NCBI GenBank assembly: GCA_020634455.1
Contig: JACKBQ010000001.1
Span: 1,178,001-1,242,000 of the forward strand
Reading direction: 5' to 3'
Length of the DNA: 64,000 nt
Origin: Ardenticatenaceae bacterium
GTDB lineage: Bacteria; Chloroflexota; Anaerolineae; Promineifilales; Promineifilaceae
Both the position numbers and the translations under genes were made by a program. The number at the start of each line of letters is the position of its first letter. The stretch's first letter is position 1. This document shows positions 1 to 7,661 of this stretch, in pieces. Under the pieces are notes generated by a model. That model was not told where the DNA came from. It searched no databases and saw nothing but the letters and a program-made list of their open reading frames with translations.

Positions 1-2154
1 GGGGTTGGCCGGATCAAAAAAGATTTGGTTGGCAAAAGGCCAATCCAGCCCCTCGTTCACGCGCACCCAGTTGCGCCCCCCATCTTCGCTTAGCCAGACG
101 CCACTGGAATCTGGCTCGTAGCCGCCGGAGTAGATGGCGCTGGCGGAGGTGGCCAGGATGAATTGTGGATTTTGGGGGTGTACGGCCGTATCCCGCATAA
201 ATCTATCGGCCAAAAGCAATTCCCAACGCTCCCCACCATCGTCAGAACGATACAAACCCCCATTTTCGCCAAAAACGGTCACCAAAATTTGGTTGGGGTC
301 TTGTGGATGGGGCAATACGGCCGTTACCCCCGCCCAATACCGATCCCAAAACGCCTCCCCCGTGCTGCCCCGCATCTGGGGCAAGCCCACTTCTTGCCAA
401 CTCCCCACCGCGCCGCCAGCGGTTGAACGCCAGACGCCCGCTTCGCCTGCGGCAAAAACAACGCTGCTGTCGTGGGGCGATACGGCCGTTACCCGACATC
501 CCCCACAAGCCAACGCCAACGCCCAATTTTCTCCATGATTATGCGAAGTATACACATCTCCACCTGCCGTGATGAAGAGCGTACGGCCGTTTTCCGCGCT
601 GGCGGCGTCCACAGACAAGCCAGCCAGCACCGTGCCCGGCAAGCCTGCATTCGCCTCTGTCCAGCTTTGCCCTCCATCGGCGCTGAACAGCAGCGTGTGC
701 GCCCCCTCAATTTCTTGCGCCTGGCTCAGCCACACCTGCCCCGGCACCGTCGGATCGGTGGCGATGGCCAGCGTGTTGCCGCCGTTGCCCTCCCACGCGC
801 CAGTGTATTCCGGCAAGTTGCAGTTGAACCAACTTGCCCCGTCATCGGGCGACCGCCAGCAGCCGAGATCGTAAAATCCGGCGTAGAGCGTGCCGTCGGT
901 GGCGCTTTTTGCCAGCTCGCCCAGCACCACGTTGTCTAGCCCGCGCGAGCGCCAGCCACCCGGCTGCACGGCGTCGGTGAACAAATTTTGGAAGGAACGG
1001 CCGTTGTCAAAACTGCCAAAAACCGATTGCCCCGTTGCCCAAAACAGGCTACCAGGGTCGGACAAATCTTCCCCCAGCGTGCGCACCACGCCGTTAAAGC
1101 TCGGCTCGTATGCCCAAAAACCTTGCGTCCAGCCCGCGTCCCAATCGTATCGTTGGCTCACCTGCGTCCAGTTTTGGCCACCGTCGCTGGTTTCCCACAC
1201 GCCGTTGCGGTCATCCCAGGTAAGCTGGAACCGCGTTTCGATGAGGCGCAGCGTACCGCTGGCCGTTCCCGGCCAAATCACTCCGGTGCGATTGGCTACT
1301 TTTTCCCAACTGTCGCCGCCGTCCCGGCTGCGCCACAGCGCCCCCACCGCGTCGGGGGACGGTTCGTAGGTGGTCAGATAGACGATCTGCGGCAGGGCGC
1401 GGTCCAGCGCCACGTCCATCACGCTGCCCAGATCAGCCCCCAGCGGCGACCAGCTTATGCCCCCGTCCATGCTGCGGAAGGCCAGCGGCGGCCCATCGGC
1501 AAAGCGCCCTTCGCCGGAGATGAGGTACACAATATCGCTGTTTTGCGGATGCACGATGAGCTTGAGGATGCGTAAACCGTCGGGCAAATCGCGGCTGATG
1601 CGGTTCCAGGAACGGCCGTTATCCCCCGTTCGCCACACCTGCCCATCACTGCTGTTCCATTCCGCATGAAAGCCCGCATACCCAATTTGCGGATCGCTTG
1701 CCGACAACTGAATATCGGTCACGTAGCCGGTGTCTAGCACTTGCGCCACCGTTGCGCCGCCGTCTGCGCTGCGGAAGATGCCGCCGTCGCTGGCCAGCAA
1801 AATAACATCGGGATTTTGCGGGTCAAAGCCGAGGCCGCCGACGTGGGTGATGGTCAGCCCGTCGGCCGCGCCAAGCACATCCCAGCTTTGGCCGCGATCC
1901 AGCGAGCGGTACGCCCCGCTCAAATCGCTGGCAGCGATGATGATGCCGCTTGGCCCTGCGCCCACGGTGCTAAACGCGCCGCCGCCGCCCGGCGCGGTAA
2001 ATTGCCATTGGCTAGGCGCAGGGGAGGCAGGTTCAGCGGGGATTTCTGTGGGGTCTGTGGGGATGGAAACGGCCGTTTCCGCCACCTCCACAACCTCATC
2101 TCCACCGCACGCCACCAAAAGCAGCAGCATCAAAATGAATAATCGTTGTCGCAT
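1..2154 (-). CDS. BNR/Asp-box repeat lipoprotein, partial (5' part; runs off the left edge)
   Basis: The frame is open without a stop from an ATG at 2154 to base 1 (718 codons), so the 3' end lies outside the window. A GGAG ribosome site precedes the start by about 6 bases. The N-terminus has a basic start, a Leu-rich core and a lipobox LVAC (Cys16), so it is probably exported and lipidated. After a short Pro/Thr/Glu linker it is built from about a dozen Asp-box units (S-x-D-x-G-x-S-W), for example RSLDRGQSW, RSMDGGISW, RSRDGGDSW, FSADGGQSW and LSEDGGRNW. These units make sortilin- or sialidase-type beta-propellers. Similar proteins are often labelled exo-alpha-sialidase or photosystem II assembly-like; I see no catalytic signature and make no enzymatic call. 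It carries many in-frame copies of the ACGGCCGT palindrome. Confidence 0.85.
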   Translation of the reverse strand, partial: MRQRLFILMLLLLVACGGDEVVEVAETAVSIPTDPTEIPAEPASPAPSQWQFTAPGGGGAFSTVGAGPSGIIIAASDLSGAYRSLDRGQSWDVLGAADGLTITHVGGLGFDPQNPDVILLASDGGIFRSADGGATVAQVLDTGYVTDIQLSASDPQIGYAGFHAEWNSSDGQVWRTGDNGRSWNRISRDLPDGLRILKLIVHPQNSDIVYLISGEGRFADGPPLAFRSMDGGISWSPLGADLGSVMDVALDRALPQIVYLTTYEPSPDAVGALWRSRDGGDSWEKVANRTGVIWPGTASGTLRLIETRFQLTWDDRNGVWETSDGGQNWTQVSQRYDWDAGWTQGFWAYEPSFNGVVRTLGEDLSDPGSLFWATGQSVFGSFDNGRSFQNLFTDAVQPGGWRSRGLDNVVLGELAKSATDGTLYAGFYDLGCWRSPDDGASWFNCNLPEYTGAWEGNGGNTLAIATDPTVPGQVWLSQAQEIEGAHTLLFSADGGQSWTEANAGLPGTVLAGLSVDAASAENGRTLFITAGGDVYTSHNHGENWALALACGGCRVTAVSPHDSSVVFAAGEAGVWRSTAGGAVGSWQEVGLPQMRGSTGEAFWDRYWAGVTAVLPHPQDPNQILVTVFGENGGLYRSDDGGERWELLLADRFMRDTAVHPQNPQFILATSASAIYSGGYEPDSSGVWLSEDGGRNWVRVNEGLDWPFANQIFFDPANP

Positions 2155-2181
2155 AAAATCTCCATTTTTTATCCCGCAATC

Positions 2182-2522
2182 GTAGGGGCGAGGCAATCGG
2201 CCATGATCTGCCCCAGCAAACGGCCGTTTTTCCGATTGCCTCGCCCTGTTTACCACAATCGGCCTTGACCTGCCCCAGCAAACGGCCGTTTTTCCGATTG
2301 CCTCGCCTTGTTTACCACAATCGGCCCTGACCTGCCCCAGCAAACGGCCGTTTTTCCGATTGCCTCGCCCTGTTCGCCACAATCGGCCTTGACCTGTCCC
2401 AGCAAACGGCCGTTTTTCCGATTGCCTCGCCTTGTTCGCTGTTCGCCGCAATTTTGGGCGAGGCGGTGGCGAGACCAGATTGTTCATTTCATCATGCAGT
2501 TTTCGCCACCGCCTCGCCCCTA
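2182..2522. repeat. REP-like element bounded by inverted GTAGGGGCGAGGC ends
   Basis: GTAGGGGCGAGGC near 2182-2194 is the reverse complement of GCCTCGCCCCTAC ending near 2522. Inside, 2456-2472 and 2502-2518 form a second inverted pair with core GGCGAGGCGGTGGCGA. The 62-bp tandem array lies between the outer ends. This looks like a palindromic repeat element that amplified internally; no transposase is present. Confidence 0.6.
2195..2442. repeat. Four tandem copies of a 62-bp unit
   Basis: Units begin with AATCGG at 2195, 2257, 2319 and 2381, exactly 62 bases apart. They differ at only a few positions (for example ctgtttaccac versus ctgttcgccac). Every unit contains one AAACGGCCGTTT palindrome and one CCGATTGCCTCGCC block. 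The array fills most of the 430-base gap between the lipoprotein and pcrA; no ORF or RNA gene is evident in it. Confidence 0.95.
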
Positions 2523-2572
2523 CCAAATCTTTATCACACCCATTTTGACATGCCAAACCCTACGGGTCACGT

Positions 2573-2578
2573 TACAAT
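2573..2578 (+). promoter_or_regulatory. -10 box TACAAT six bases before the pcrA ATG
   Basis: TACAAT at 2573-2578 is followed by exactly six bases and then ATG at 2585. That places the expected transcription start on or next to the start codon, so the mRNA may be leaderless. No ribosome site is visible. A TTGACA at 2545-2550 is 22 bases upstream, too far for a standard -35. Confidence 0.5.
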
Positions 2579-2584
2579 AGCCGC

Positions 2585-4927
2585 ATGACTTTTTACCTCC
2601 AAGGATTGAACGAAGCACAAATTACGGCCGTTACCGCCCCAGAAGGCCCCATTTTAGTTTTGGCAGGCCCCGGCAGCGGCAAAACCCGCGTCCTCACCAA
2701 CCGCATTGTCCATTTGATTCGGGAAATGCGCGTGCCGCCCTGGCAAATCATGGCCGTCACCTTTACCAACAAAGCGGCCAAAGAGATGAACCACAGAATT
2801 GAGGAACTGCTAGACGGCCGTCCCCGCGGCCTGACGATGGGCACTTTCCACGCCACCTGCGCCCGCATCCTGCGCCAGGAAAGCGAAAATTTGCAGGGCT
2901 ACCAGCAAGATTTTGTCATTTTCGATACGGCCGATCAGCAGCAGGTGGTGAAGCAAGCCCTGAAAGATTTGAACCTCGACGACAAAAAGTTCCCCGTCAA
3001 CAAAATGCTCAACGGCATCAGCAACGCCAAAAATGAGCTGATCACCGCCGAAATGTACACCGCCGGCAACTACATCGCCGAAGTGACCAAGCGGGTCTAC
3101 GCCCGCTACCAGCAAGTCCTCATGGCCAACAACGCCATGGATTTTGACGACCTGCTCATGAACACCGTGCTGCTGCTAGACCAACGGCCCGACGTGCTGC
3201 AAAAATACCAGGAGCGCTACCGCCACATCCTGGTGGATGAGTTCCAGGATACGAACACTGCCCAGTACGGCCTGCTGCAACGGCTGGCGGCGACCAATCG
3301 TAACATCTTCGCTGTGGGCGACTCCGACCAATCGATCTACAAATGGCGCGGAGCCGATTACCGAAACATCAACAAATTCCGTGAGATGTACCCGGACGCG
3401 CAAATGATTTTGCTGGAGCAAAATTATCGCTCCACGCAAATTATTTTGGACGTGGCCAAGGCAGTGATCAAGCAAAACAAAAACCGCGTACACAAAGATT
3501 TGTTCACCACGCGCCAGGGTGGCGAGAAAATCACCGTGCGCGAGGTGTACGACGAGCGGGAAGAGGCGGACGTGGTGCTGAGCCAGATTCAAAACTTGCG
3601 GCTGCAAGGCTACTCGCCGGGCGACATGGCGGTGATGTACCGCACCAACGCCCAATCCCGCGTACTGGAAGAGGCGTTCATCCGCGCCGGGATGCCGTAT
3701 AAGCTGGTCGGCGCAACGCAGTTTTACAAGCGGCGCGAGGTGAAGGACGTGATAGCGTACCTGCGGCTGGTGCACAACCCGCTGGATTCGGTGAGCTTTG
3801 CCCGCGTCATCAACACGCCATCGCGCGGCATCGGCAACAAAACGCAGCAGGATTTAGAGCAGTGGGCGTTTTACAACAGCTTGCCCCCCAGCGAGGCGGT
3901 TGTGCGGTTGGCCACAGATAACGAGATTCAGCATGGGTTTAACGGCCGTTCCTTCAACGCCCTCTCCAATTTTGGCAACATGCTCAACGCCTGGCTCACC
4001 GTGCGGGAATCCACCACCGTCGGCGATTTGCTCGACTTGATTCTGGAGCAAACCGAGTACCGCGACTACATCGAAAACAGTGCCAAAGACCCAGACGAAG
4101 CGCGTGACCGCTGGGCCAACGTCATGGAATTGCGCGGCGTGGCCCTGATGAGCAGCGAGCTGTCCTTGAGTGAATTTTTGGAGCAGGTGGCCCTCGTCTC
4201 CGAGACGGACGATCTGGAAGATGATCCGAAGGCGGTGACGCTGCTGACGCTGCACGCGGCCAAGGGGCTGGAGTTCCCCGTGGTCTTCCTCACCGGACTG
4301 GAAGATGGGGTGCTGCCCCACAGCCGCTCGATGGAAGACAGCGAATCCATGGCCGAAGAGCGGCGTCTGTTTTACGTGGGCCTCACTCGCGCCAAGGATA
4401 TTTTGTACATCACCCACGCCTTCCGCCGCACCTTTTTTGGCCAGACAGAAGTGGCCATCCCGTCCCGCTTTTTGCAGGACATTCCGATGAATTTGACTGA
4501 AGGCGGCAGCGCCAAGCAGCGGCGCGAGACGACGGTACAGCAGGCGAGCAGTTGGAGTTGGTCATCGGGTGGCAGCAGCAGTGGTTCAGGAGGATACGGC
4601 CGTTCCACCACCCCCAGCCGCAGTTCCAAACCAGCCCGCAAAAGCTACTCCTGGGCCGACAGCACCCCAACCAGCCACCAGCCAGCAACCAGTAGCCGCC
4701 AATCCAACCTGCCCAAACCCCGCCACGAAGAAGATGATCTGGCCCCAAGCGGTCCGCAAAAGGCCAAATACAAAACCGGCCAAAAGGTGCGCCACAAAAA
4801 ATTTGGCGAGGGCACAGTCATCGAAAGCAAGCTGATGGGCAACGACGAGGAAGTGTCGGTGGCCTTTGCCGAGGTGGGCGTGAAGCGGCTGGCGGCCAGC
4901 TTTGCCAATCTGGAGATTCTTTCGTAA
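2585..4927 (+). CDS. pcrA: UvrD/PcrA-type superfamily 1 DNA helicase
   Basis: ATP-dependent 3'-5' DNA helicase acting in repair and replication restart. All SF1A motifs are visible: Walker A GPGSGKT (residues 28-34), the Ia/Ib segment with GTFHATCARIL, Walker B VDEFQDTN (217-224), motif III with GDSDQSIYKWRGA, motif IV QNYRS, motif V LLTLHAAKGLEF (about 552-563) and motif VI FYVGLTRA (about 596-603). At 780 residues it has normal PcrA length. A Ser/Gly/Pro-rich linker (about 660-725) leads to a C-terminal Tudor-like domain starting GQKVRHKKFGEG (about 732), which in PcrA contacts RNA polymerase. The family call is secure; choosing pcrA over uvrD rests on length and the Tudor domain. The start may be leaderless. 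Confidence 0.95.
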   Translation: MTFYLQGLNEAQITAVTAPEGPILVLAGPGSGKTRVLTNRIVHLIREMRVPPWQIMAVTFTNKAAKEMNHRIEELLDGRPRGLTMGTFHATCARILRQESENLQGYQQDFVIFDTADQQQVVKQALKDLNLDDKKFPVNKMLNGISNAKNELITAEMYTAGNYIAEVTKRVYARYQQVLMANNAMDFDDLLMNTVLLLDQRPDVLQKYQERYRHILVDEFQDTNTAQYGLLQRLAATNRNIFAVGDSDQSIYKWRGADYRNINKFREMYPDAQMILLEQNYRSTQIILDVAKAVIKQNKNRVHKDLFTTRQGGEKITVREVYDEREEADVVLSQIQNLRLQGYSPGDMAVMYRTNAQSRVLEEAFIRAGMPYKLVGATQFYKRREVKDVIAYLRLVHNPLDSVSFARVINTPSRGIGNKTQQDLEQWAFYNSLPPSEAVVRLATDNEIQHGFNGRSFNALSNFGNMLNAWLTVRESTTVGDLLDLILEQTEYRDYIENSAKDPDEARDRWANVMELRGVALMSSELSLSEFLEQVALVSETDDLEDDPKAVTLLTLHAAKGLEFPVVFLTGLEDGVLPHSRSMEDSESMAEERRLFYVGLTRAKDILYITHAFRRTFFGQTEVAIPSRFLQDIPMNLTEGGSAKQRRETTVQQASSWSWSSGGSSSGSGGYGRSTTPSRSSKPARKSYSWADSTPTSHQPATSSRQSNLPKPRHEEDDLAPSGPQKAKYKTGQKVRHKKFGEGTVIESKLMGNDEEVSVAFAEVGVKRLAASFANLEILS

Positions 4928-4928
4928 T

Positions 4929-5001
4929 CGGTAATCCGTTATCCGTAATCGGTGAACCGACCACCGATTACCGACCACCGATTACCGTTCACCGATTACC
5001 G
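4929..5001. repeat. Intergenic repeat of the GTAATCGGTGAAC family
   Basis: The short spacer is made of degenerate copies of CGGTAATC and CACCGATTACCG in both orientations, with GTAATCGGTGAAC facing GTTCACCGATTAC. The same family recurs near 15011-15036, 38938-39008 and 49294-49357. It runs up to the ATG of the next gene, leaving no room for an ordinary ribosome site. Confidence 0.85.
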
Positions 5002-6180
5002 ATGACCAATTACCAAGACACAATCCGCGACGCAATTTTAGATGAAGCCAACTTTGTCCGCGCCACGTTTAGCGGACGACAGCGGGGGCAGGAGATTCGC
5101 TGGGAGCGGCTGGAGCTGCGCCCGGTGGAAGTGAAGGGGCAGCGGCATCTGCAATTTTCATTCTTTGATGCCAAGCAAAATATTGTGAAGAATTATGCGG
5201 GGGAAACGGCCGTTACCCAACTCACTACCGCCCTCGACCTTCCTTTCCGCAATTTCCACATCATCAGCCAGAACGAAACCATTCAAATCAACCTCAGCAA
5301 GAAGGGCAAACCTATCATTAATCGCAAAGCTAACGAAACCACGATAGAGGTTTCATTAGCACATGACCGTAGCAAAAACACGATCTTGACTGAGGGGGAG
5401 GATATTCCCTTTTTGAAGGTGATGGGGGTGATGCGGGCAGACGGCCGTATCAAAGCCAACCATCGCTCCAAGTTCCAGCAAATCAACGCCTTCCTCAAAA
5501 TTCTGGATGAAATTGATGAGATTGCCGCCCTGCAAGAGCCAGTCCGCATGATTGATTTTGGCTGCGGCAGCGCCTACCTGACATTTGCCGCCTACCACTA
5601 CTTGGTCAACATTCTGGGCAAGCAAGCGCAGATTATCGGTGTGGACGGGCAGGAGAAGCTCATTGCCAAGAATCAGGCGGTTGCCGCCAAACTAGGTTGG
5701 GACGGCCTAACCTTTGAGCACGGCATGATTATTGATTACCAGGCAGACCCACCACCCAACATTGTCGTGGCGCTACATGCCTGCGACACGGCCACCGACG
5801 ACACGCTGGCCCAGGGCATCCGCTGGCAAAGCGAACTGATTATTGCCGCGCCGTGCTGCCACCATCATTTGCAGGTGCAGTTGAAGGAACGGCCGTCTCC
5901 GCCCGAATTTGACGCCGTTCTGCGTCACAATCTGCTGCAAGAGCGCCTGGGCGACATCCTCACCGACGCCATCCGCGCCGCCATTTTGCGCATGAATGGT
6001 TACCAGGTAACGGCGATGGAGTTTATTTCGCCGGACCACACGCCCAAGAATTTGCTACTGCGGGCGGTGAAGAAGGGGGATAGTGGGGGTGGGGAAACGG
6101 CCGTTGCCGAATACACCCAACTCCAACAGTACTGGCAAGTCGAACCCTACCTGGCTCAACTCCTCAAACAAACCCTGTAA
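5002..6180 (+). CDS. Class I SAM-dependent methyltransferase (Methyltransf_32 / METTL25-like)
   Basis: 392 residues. The central domain has SAM-binding motif I IDFGCGSAYL (from residue 184) and motif II IGVDGQEKLI. VVALHACDTATDDTL and AAPCCHHHLQ follow; these HACD and PCCHHH signatures are typical of the Methyltransf_32 group, whose substrates are mostly unknown. The N-terminal 150 residues have no motif I recognise. The last about 30 residues are copied in a decayed form at 6862-7015, beyond the toxin-antitoxin pair. The ATG sits directly after a GTAATCGG repeat with no ribosome site. It could methylate RNA or protein; the sequence does not decide. Confidence 0.82.
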   Translation: MTNYQDTIRDAILDEANFVRATFSGRQRGQEIRWERLELRPVEVKGQRHLQFSFFDAKQNIVKNYAGETAVTQLTTALDLPFRNFHIISQNETIQINLSKKGKPIINRKANETTIEVSLAHDRSKNTILTEGEDIPFLKVMGVMRADGRIKANHRSKFQQINAFLKILDEIDEIAALQEPVRMIDFGCGSAYLTFAAYHYLVNILGKQAQIIGVDGQEKLIAKNQAVAAKLGWDGLTFEHGMIIDYQADPPPNIVVALHACDTATDDTLAQGIRWQSELIIAAPCCHHHLQVQLKERPSPPEFDAVLRHNLLQERLGDILTDAIRAAILRMNGYQVTAMEFISPDHTPKNLLLRAVKKGDSGGGETAVAEYTQLQQYWQVEPYLAQLLKQTL

Positions 6181-6221
6181 ATTTAGTCTTTTTCTATATT
6201 GCCCATGCGTATCATTTTTGA

Positions 6222-6227
6222 TACACT
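6222..6227 (+). promoter_or_regulatory. -10 box TACACT six bases before the toxin ATG
   Basis: TACACT at 6222-6227 is followed by six bases and the ATG at 6234, the same geometry as at pcrA. This suggests a leaderless message for the toxin-antitoxin operon. No purine-rich ribosome site is present. Confidence 0.45.
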
Positions 6228-6233
6228 GACGGC

Positions 6234-6578
6234 ATGGATGATGAGATGCGATTACAGGTCTATTTCTTCAAAACGGCCACCAACAAACAACCTGTTCGCG
6301 ATTGGCTAAAAGGACTCCGCGTTGAAGACAAAAAGATCATCGGCAACGATCTAAAAACCGCGCAATTTGGCTGGCCCATTGGGATGCCACTCATTCGTAA
6401 GCTAGATGCCGATCTCTGGGAAGTGCGATCCAGACTTCACAATCGTATCGCCCGCGTTATTTTTACTGTCGAGGGAGATAAAATGGTTTTGCTGCATGGC
6501 TTCATCAAGAAATCGCAAAAAACACCACAGAGCGATCTACAGCTAGCCAAACAACGCCTGAAAACACTGCGAGGATAA
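6234..6578 (+). CDS. RelE/HigB-family toxin (Gp49-like)
   Basis: 114 residues. Features of the phage Gp49/HigB-like mRNA interferases are FFKTATNKQPVRDWL at the N-terminus, GMPLIRKLDADLWEVRS in the middle and ARVIFTVEGDKMVLLHGFIKKSQKTP towards the C-terminus, with the usual Lys/Arg-rich surface. It lies two bases upstream of a helix-turn-helix antitoxin. The toxin-first order is typical of HigBA and unlike RelBE. Such toxins cut mRNA on ribosomes; activity here is inferred from family. The pair lies between two copies of the methyltransferase 3' end, and neither gene contains the ACGGCCGT palindrome, which fits later arrival. Confidence 0.85.
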   Translation: MDDEMRLQVYFFKTATNKQPVRDWLKGLRVEDKKIIGNDLKTAQFGWPIGMPLIRKLDADLWEVRSRLHNRIARVIFTVEGDKMVLLHGFIKKSQKTPQSDLQLAKQRLKTLRG

Positions 6579-6580
6579 AG

Positions 6581-6862
6581 ATGGACGAAAAATATATCGG
6601 CGACACATTAGATGACTTTTTGCAAGAGGAAGGTCTTTTAGCTGAGGCAGAAGCTGTTGCCATCAAGCGAGTGATCGCTTTCCAGATTTCACAGCTCATG
6701 GAGCAGCAAGACTTGTCCAAAGCCGAGATGGCTCGACGGATGCAAACCAGCCGCGCGGCCGTAGATCGGCTGCTCGATCCTGGCAATGAATCTGCTACGC
6801 TCACCACACTTGAAAAAGCCGCTCTTGCGCTGGGCAGGCGGTTGCAAGTTGTTTTGGTATAG
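6581..6862 (+). CDS. XRE/HigA-family helix-turn-helix antitoxin
   Basis: 93 residues, starting two bases after the toxin stop and so translated with it. It has an acidic N-terminus, then a helix-turn-helix around residues 45-75 (ISQLMEQQDLSKAEMARRMQTSRAAVDRLLD) and a short C-terminus ending ALGRRLQVVLV, as in HigA-type antitoxins. It should neutralise the toxin and repress the operon. Its stop codon directly abuts the decayed methyltransferase copy. Confidence 0.85.
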   Translation: MDEKYIGDTLDDFLQEEGLLAEAEAVAIKRVIAFQISQLMEQQDLSKAEMARRMQTSRAAVDRLLDPGNESATLTTLEKAALALGRRLQVVLV

Positions 6863-7015
6863 CCGTTTTGCGCCACAACCTGCTTTTGCAGGCAGTGTAG
6901 AAAGTTGATGGGGGTTGGGAAACGGCCGTTGCTGAATACACTCAACTCCAACAATATTGGCAGGTCGAACCTTATCTGACACAGCTTTTATCAAAGGACT
7001 ATCGCTCTTAAAATT
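6862..7015 (+). pseudogene. Decayed second copy of the methyltransferase 3' end
   Basis: From 6862 the sequence reads AVLRHNLL, matching the intact gene at about 5910-5935. It then jumps, with loss of about 115 bases, to LLLQAV, a stop in place of Lys, then KVDGGWETAVAEYTQLQQYW and on to VEPYLTQLL, ending with a stop after a divergent tail. The intact gene reads LLLRAVKKGD, then SGGGETAVAEYTQLQQYW and VEPYLAQLL. Most base differences are at third codon positions (TAC/TAT, CCC/CCT, CAA/CAG), so this is an old or foreign homologue and not a fresh duplication. The rest of the 297-base gap (7016-7122) shows nothing I can name. Confidence 0.85.
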
Positions 7016-7122
7016 TTGGCTAATTGATCAAGGCAACTTATCCTTTCTCCAGTTTTCAACCAGTCTGAAAATACAAATCACTACCATCAAAGAGACGCCA
7101 TTAAGATTCAGCCGTCACTCAG

Positions 7123-7151
7123 TTGACAATTCACTGGTGCGCCCGCAGAAT
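7123..7151 (+). promoter_or_regulatory. Promoter of the small membrane protein gene
   Basis: TTGACA at 7123-7128, a 17-base spacer and CAGAAT at 7146-7151 (four of six matches to TATAAT). The ATG follows eight bases later at 7160, so the transcript has little or no leader. Confidence 0.6.
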
Positions 7152-7159
7152 TAGTAGCC

Positions 7160-7576
7160 ATGAAATTACGTAACCATACTGCCCGTTTAACCATGTTCAT
7201 TTTTGGCTTTTTGGCTTTTGTGTTGGGGGTTCTTGGCCTGAAAGACCACAAAACTTTGCTCAAACAAATGGGCTTTACGGCCGTTCCTCCCCAAGAACGC
7301 GCCGACCACGATTACACCCCCGTCTTTGTCATGACCTCCTCAATGGCCTCGACCAACATGGGCATCTACTACATGCTGGCAGCGTTGCTCAACGTGCGCC
7401 AGTTTTTTACCTGGACGGTACCGTTTCGCGTGGTGACGTTTGTGGTGTTTACAACGGCCGTTCTCAAAAAACAGGCCCCGCTCAAGTTCATCACCGTACC
7501 ACTTTGGGAGCTAACCGGCGCGCTGCTCACTGGCTGGGCCTTGTGGGCCGAAAGAAACCAAGACAATTCCCAATAA
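7160..7576 (+). CDS. Small integral membrane protein of unknown function
   Basis: 138 residues with about four hydrophobic stretches: FIFGFLAFVLGVLGL (13-27), a segment around IYYMLAALLNV, FRVVTFVVFTTAVL, and LWELTGALLTGWALWA near the C-terminus. The first loop is polar and carries PPQERADHDYTP. The layout resembles small DUF4345-like membrane proteins, but I do not recognise a family with certainty. A good sigma70-type promoter lies directly upstream, so it appears to be transcribed alone. Two ACGGCCGT palindromes in frame encode Thr-Ala-Val. Confidence 0.65.
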   Translation: MKLRNHTARLTMFIFGFLAFVLGVLGLKDHKTLLKQMGFTAVPPQERADHDYTPVFVMTSSMASTNMGIYYMLAALLNVRQFFTWTVPFRVVTFVVFTTAVLKKQAPLKFITVPLWELTGALLTGWALWAERNQDNSQ

Positions 7577-7661
7577 CCAGTTTCAACCACTCGTGCTAAA
7601 ATCATTATCAAATCTATCGCTTGCTAACTTGCAAACTTGACGACTTGCACACTAAATTCTC

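Noticed and set aside
134..2142. Several plus-strand open frames of 60-195 codons over the lipoprotein gene
   Set aside because: They are low-complexity mirror frames of the minus-strand BNR-repeat gene with no ribosome sites or family features.
2195..2442. The 62-bp tandem array as a CRISPR
   Set aside because: The whole 62-base unit is repeated with point changes; there are no variable spacers between short repeats and no cas gene.
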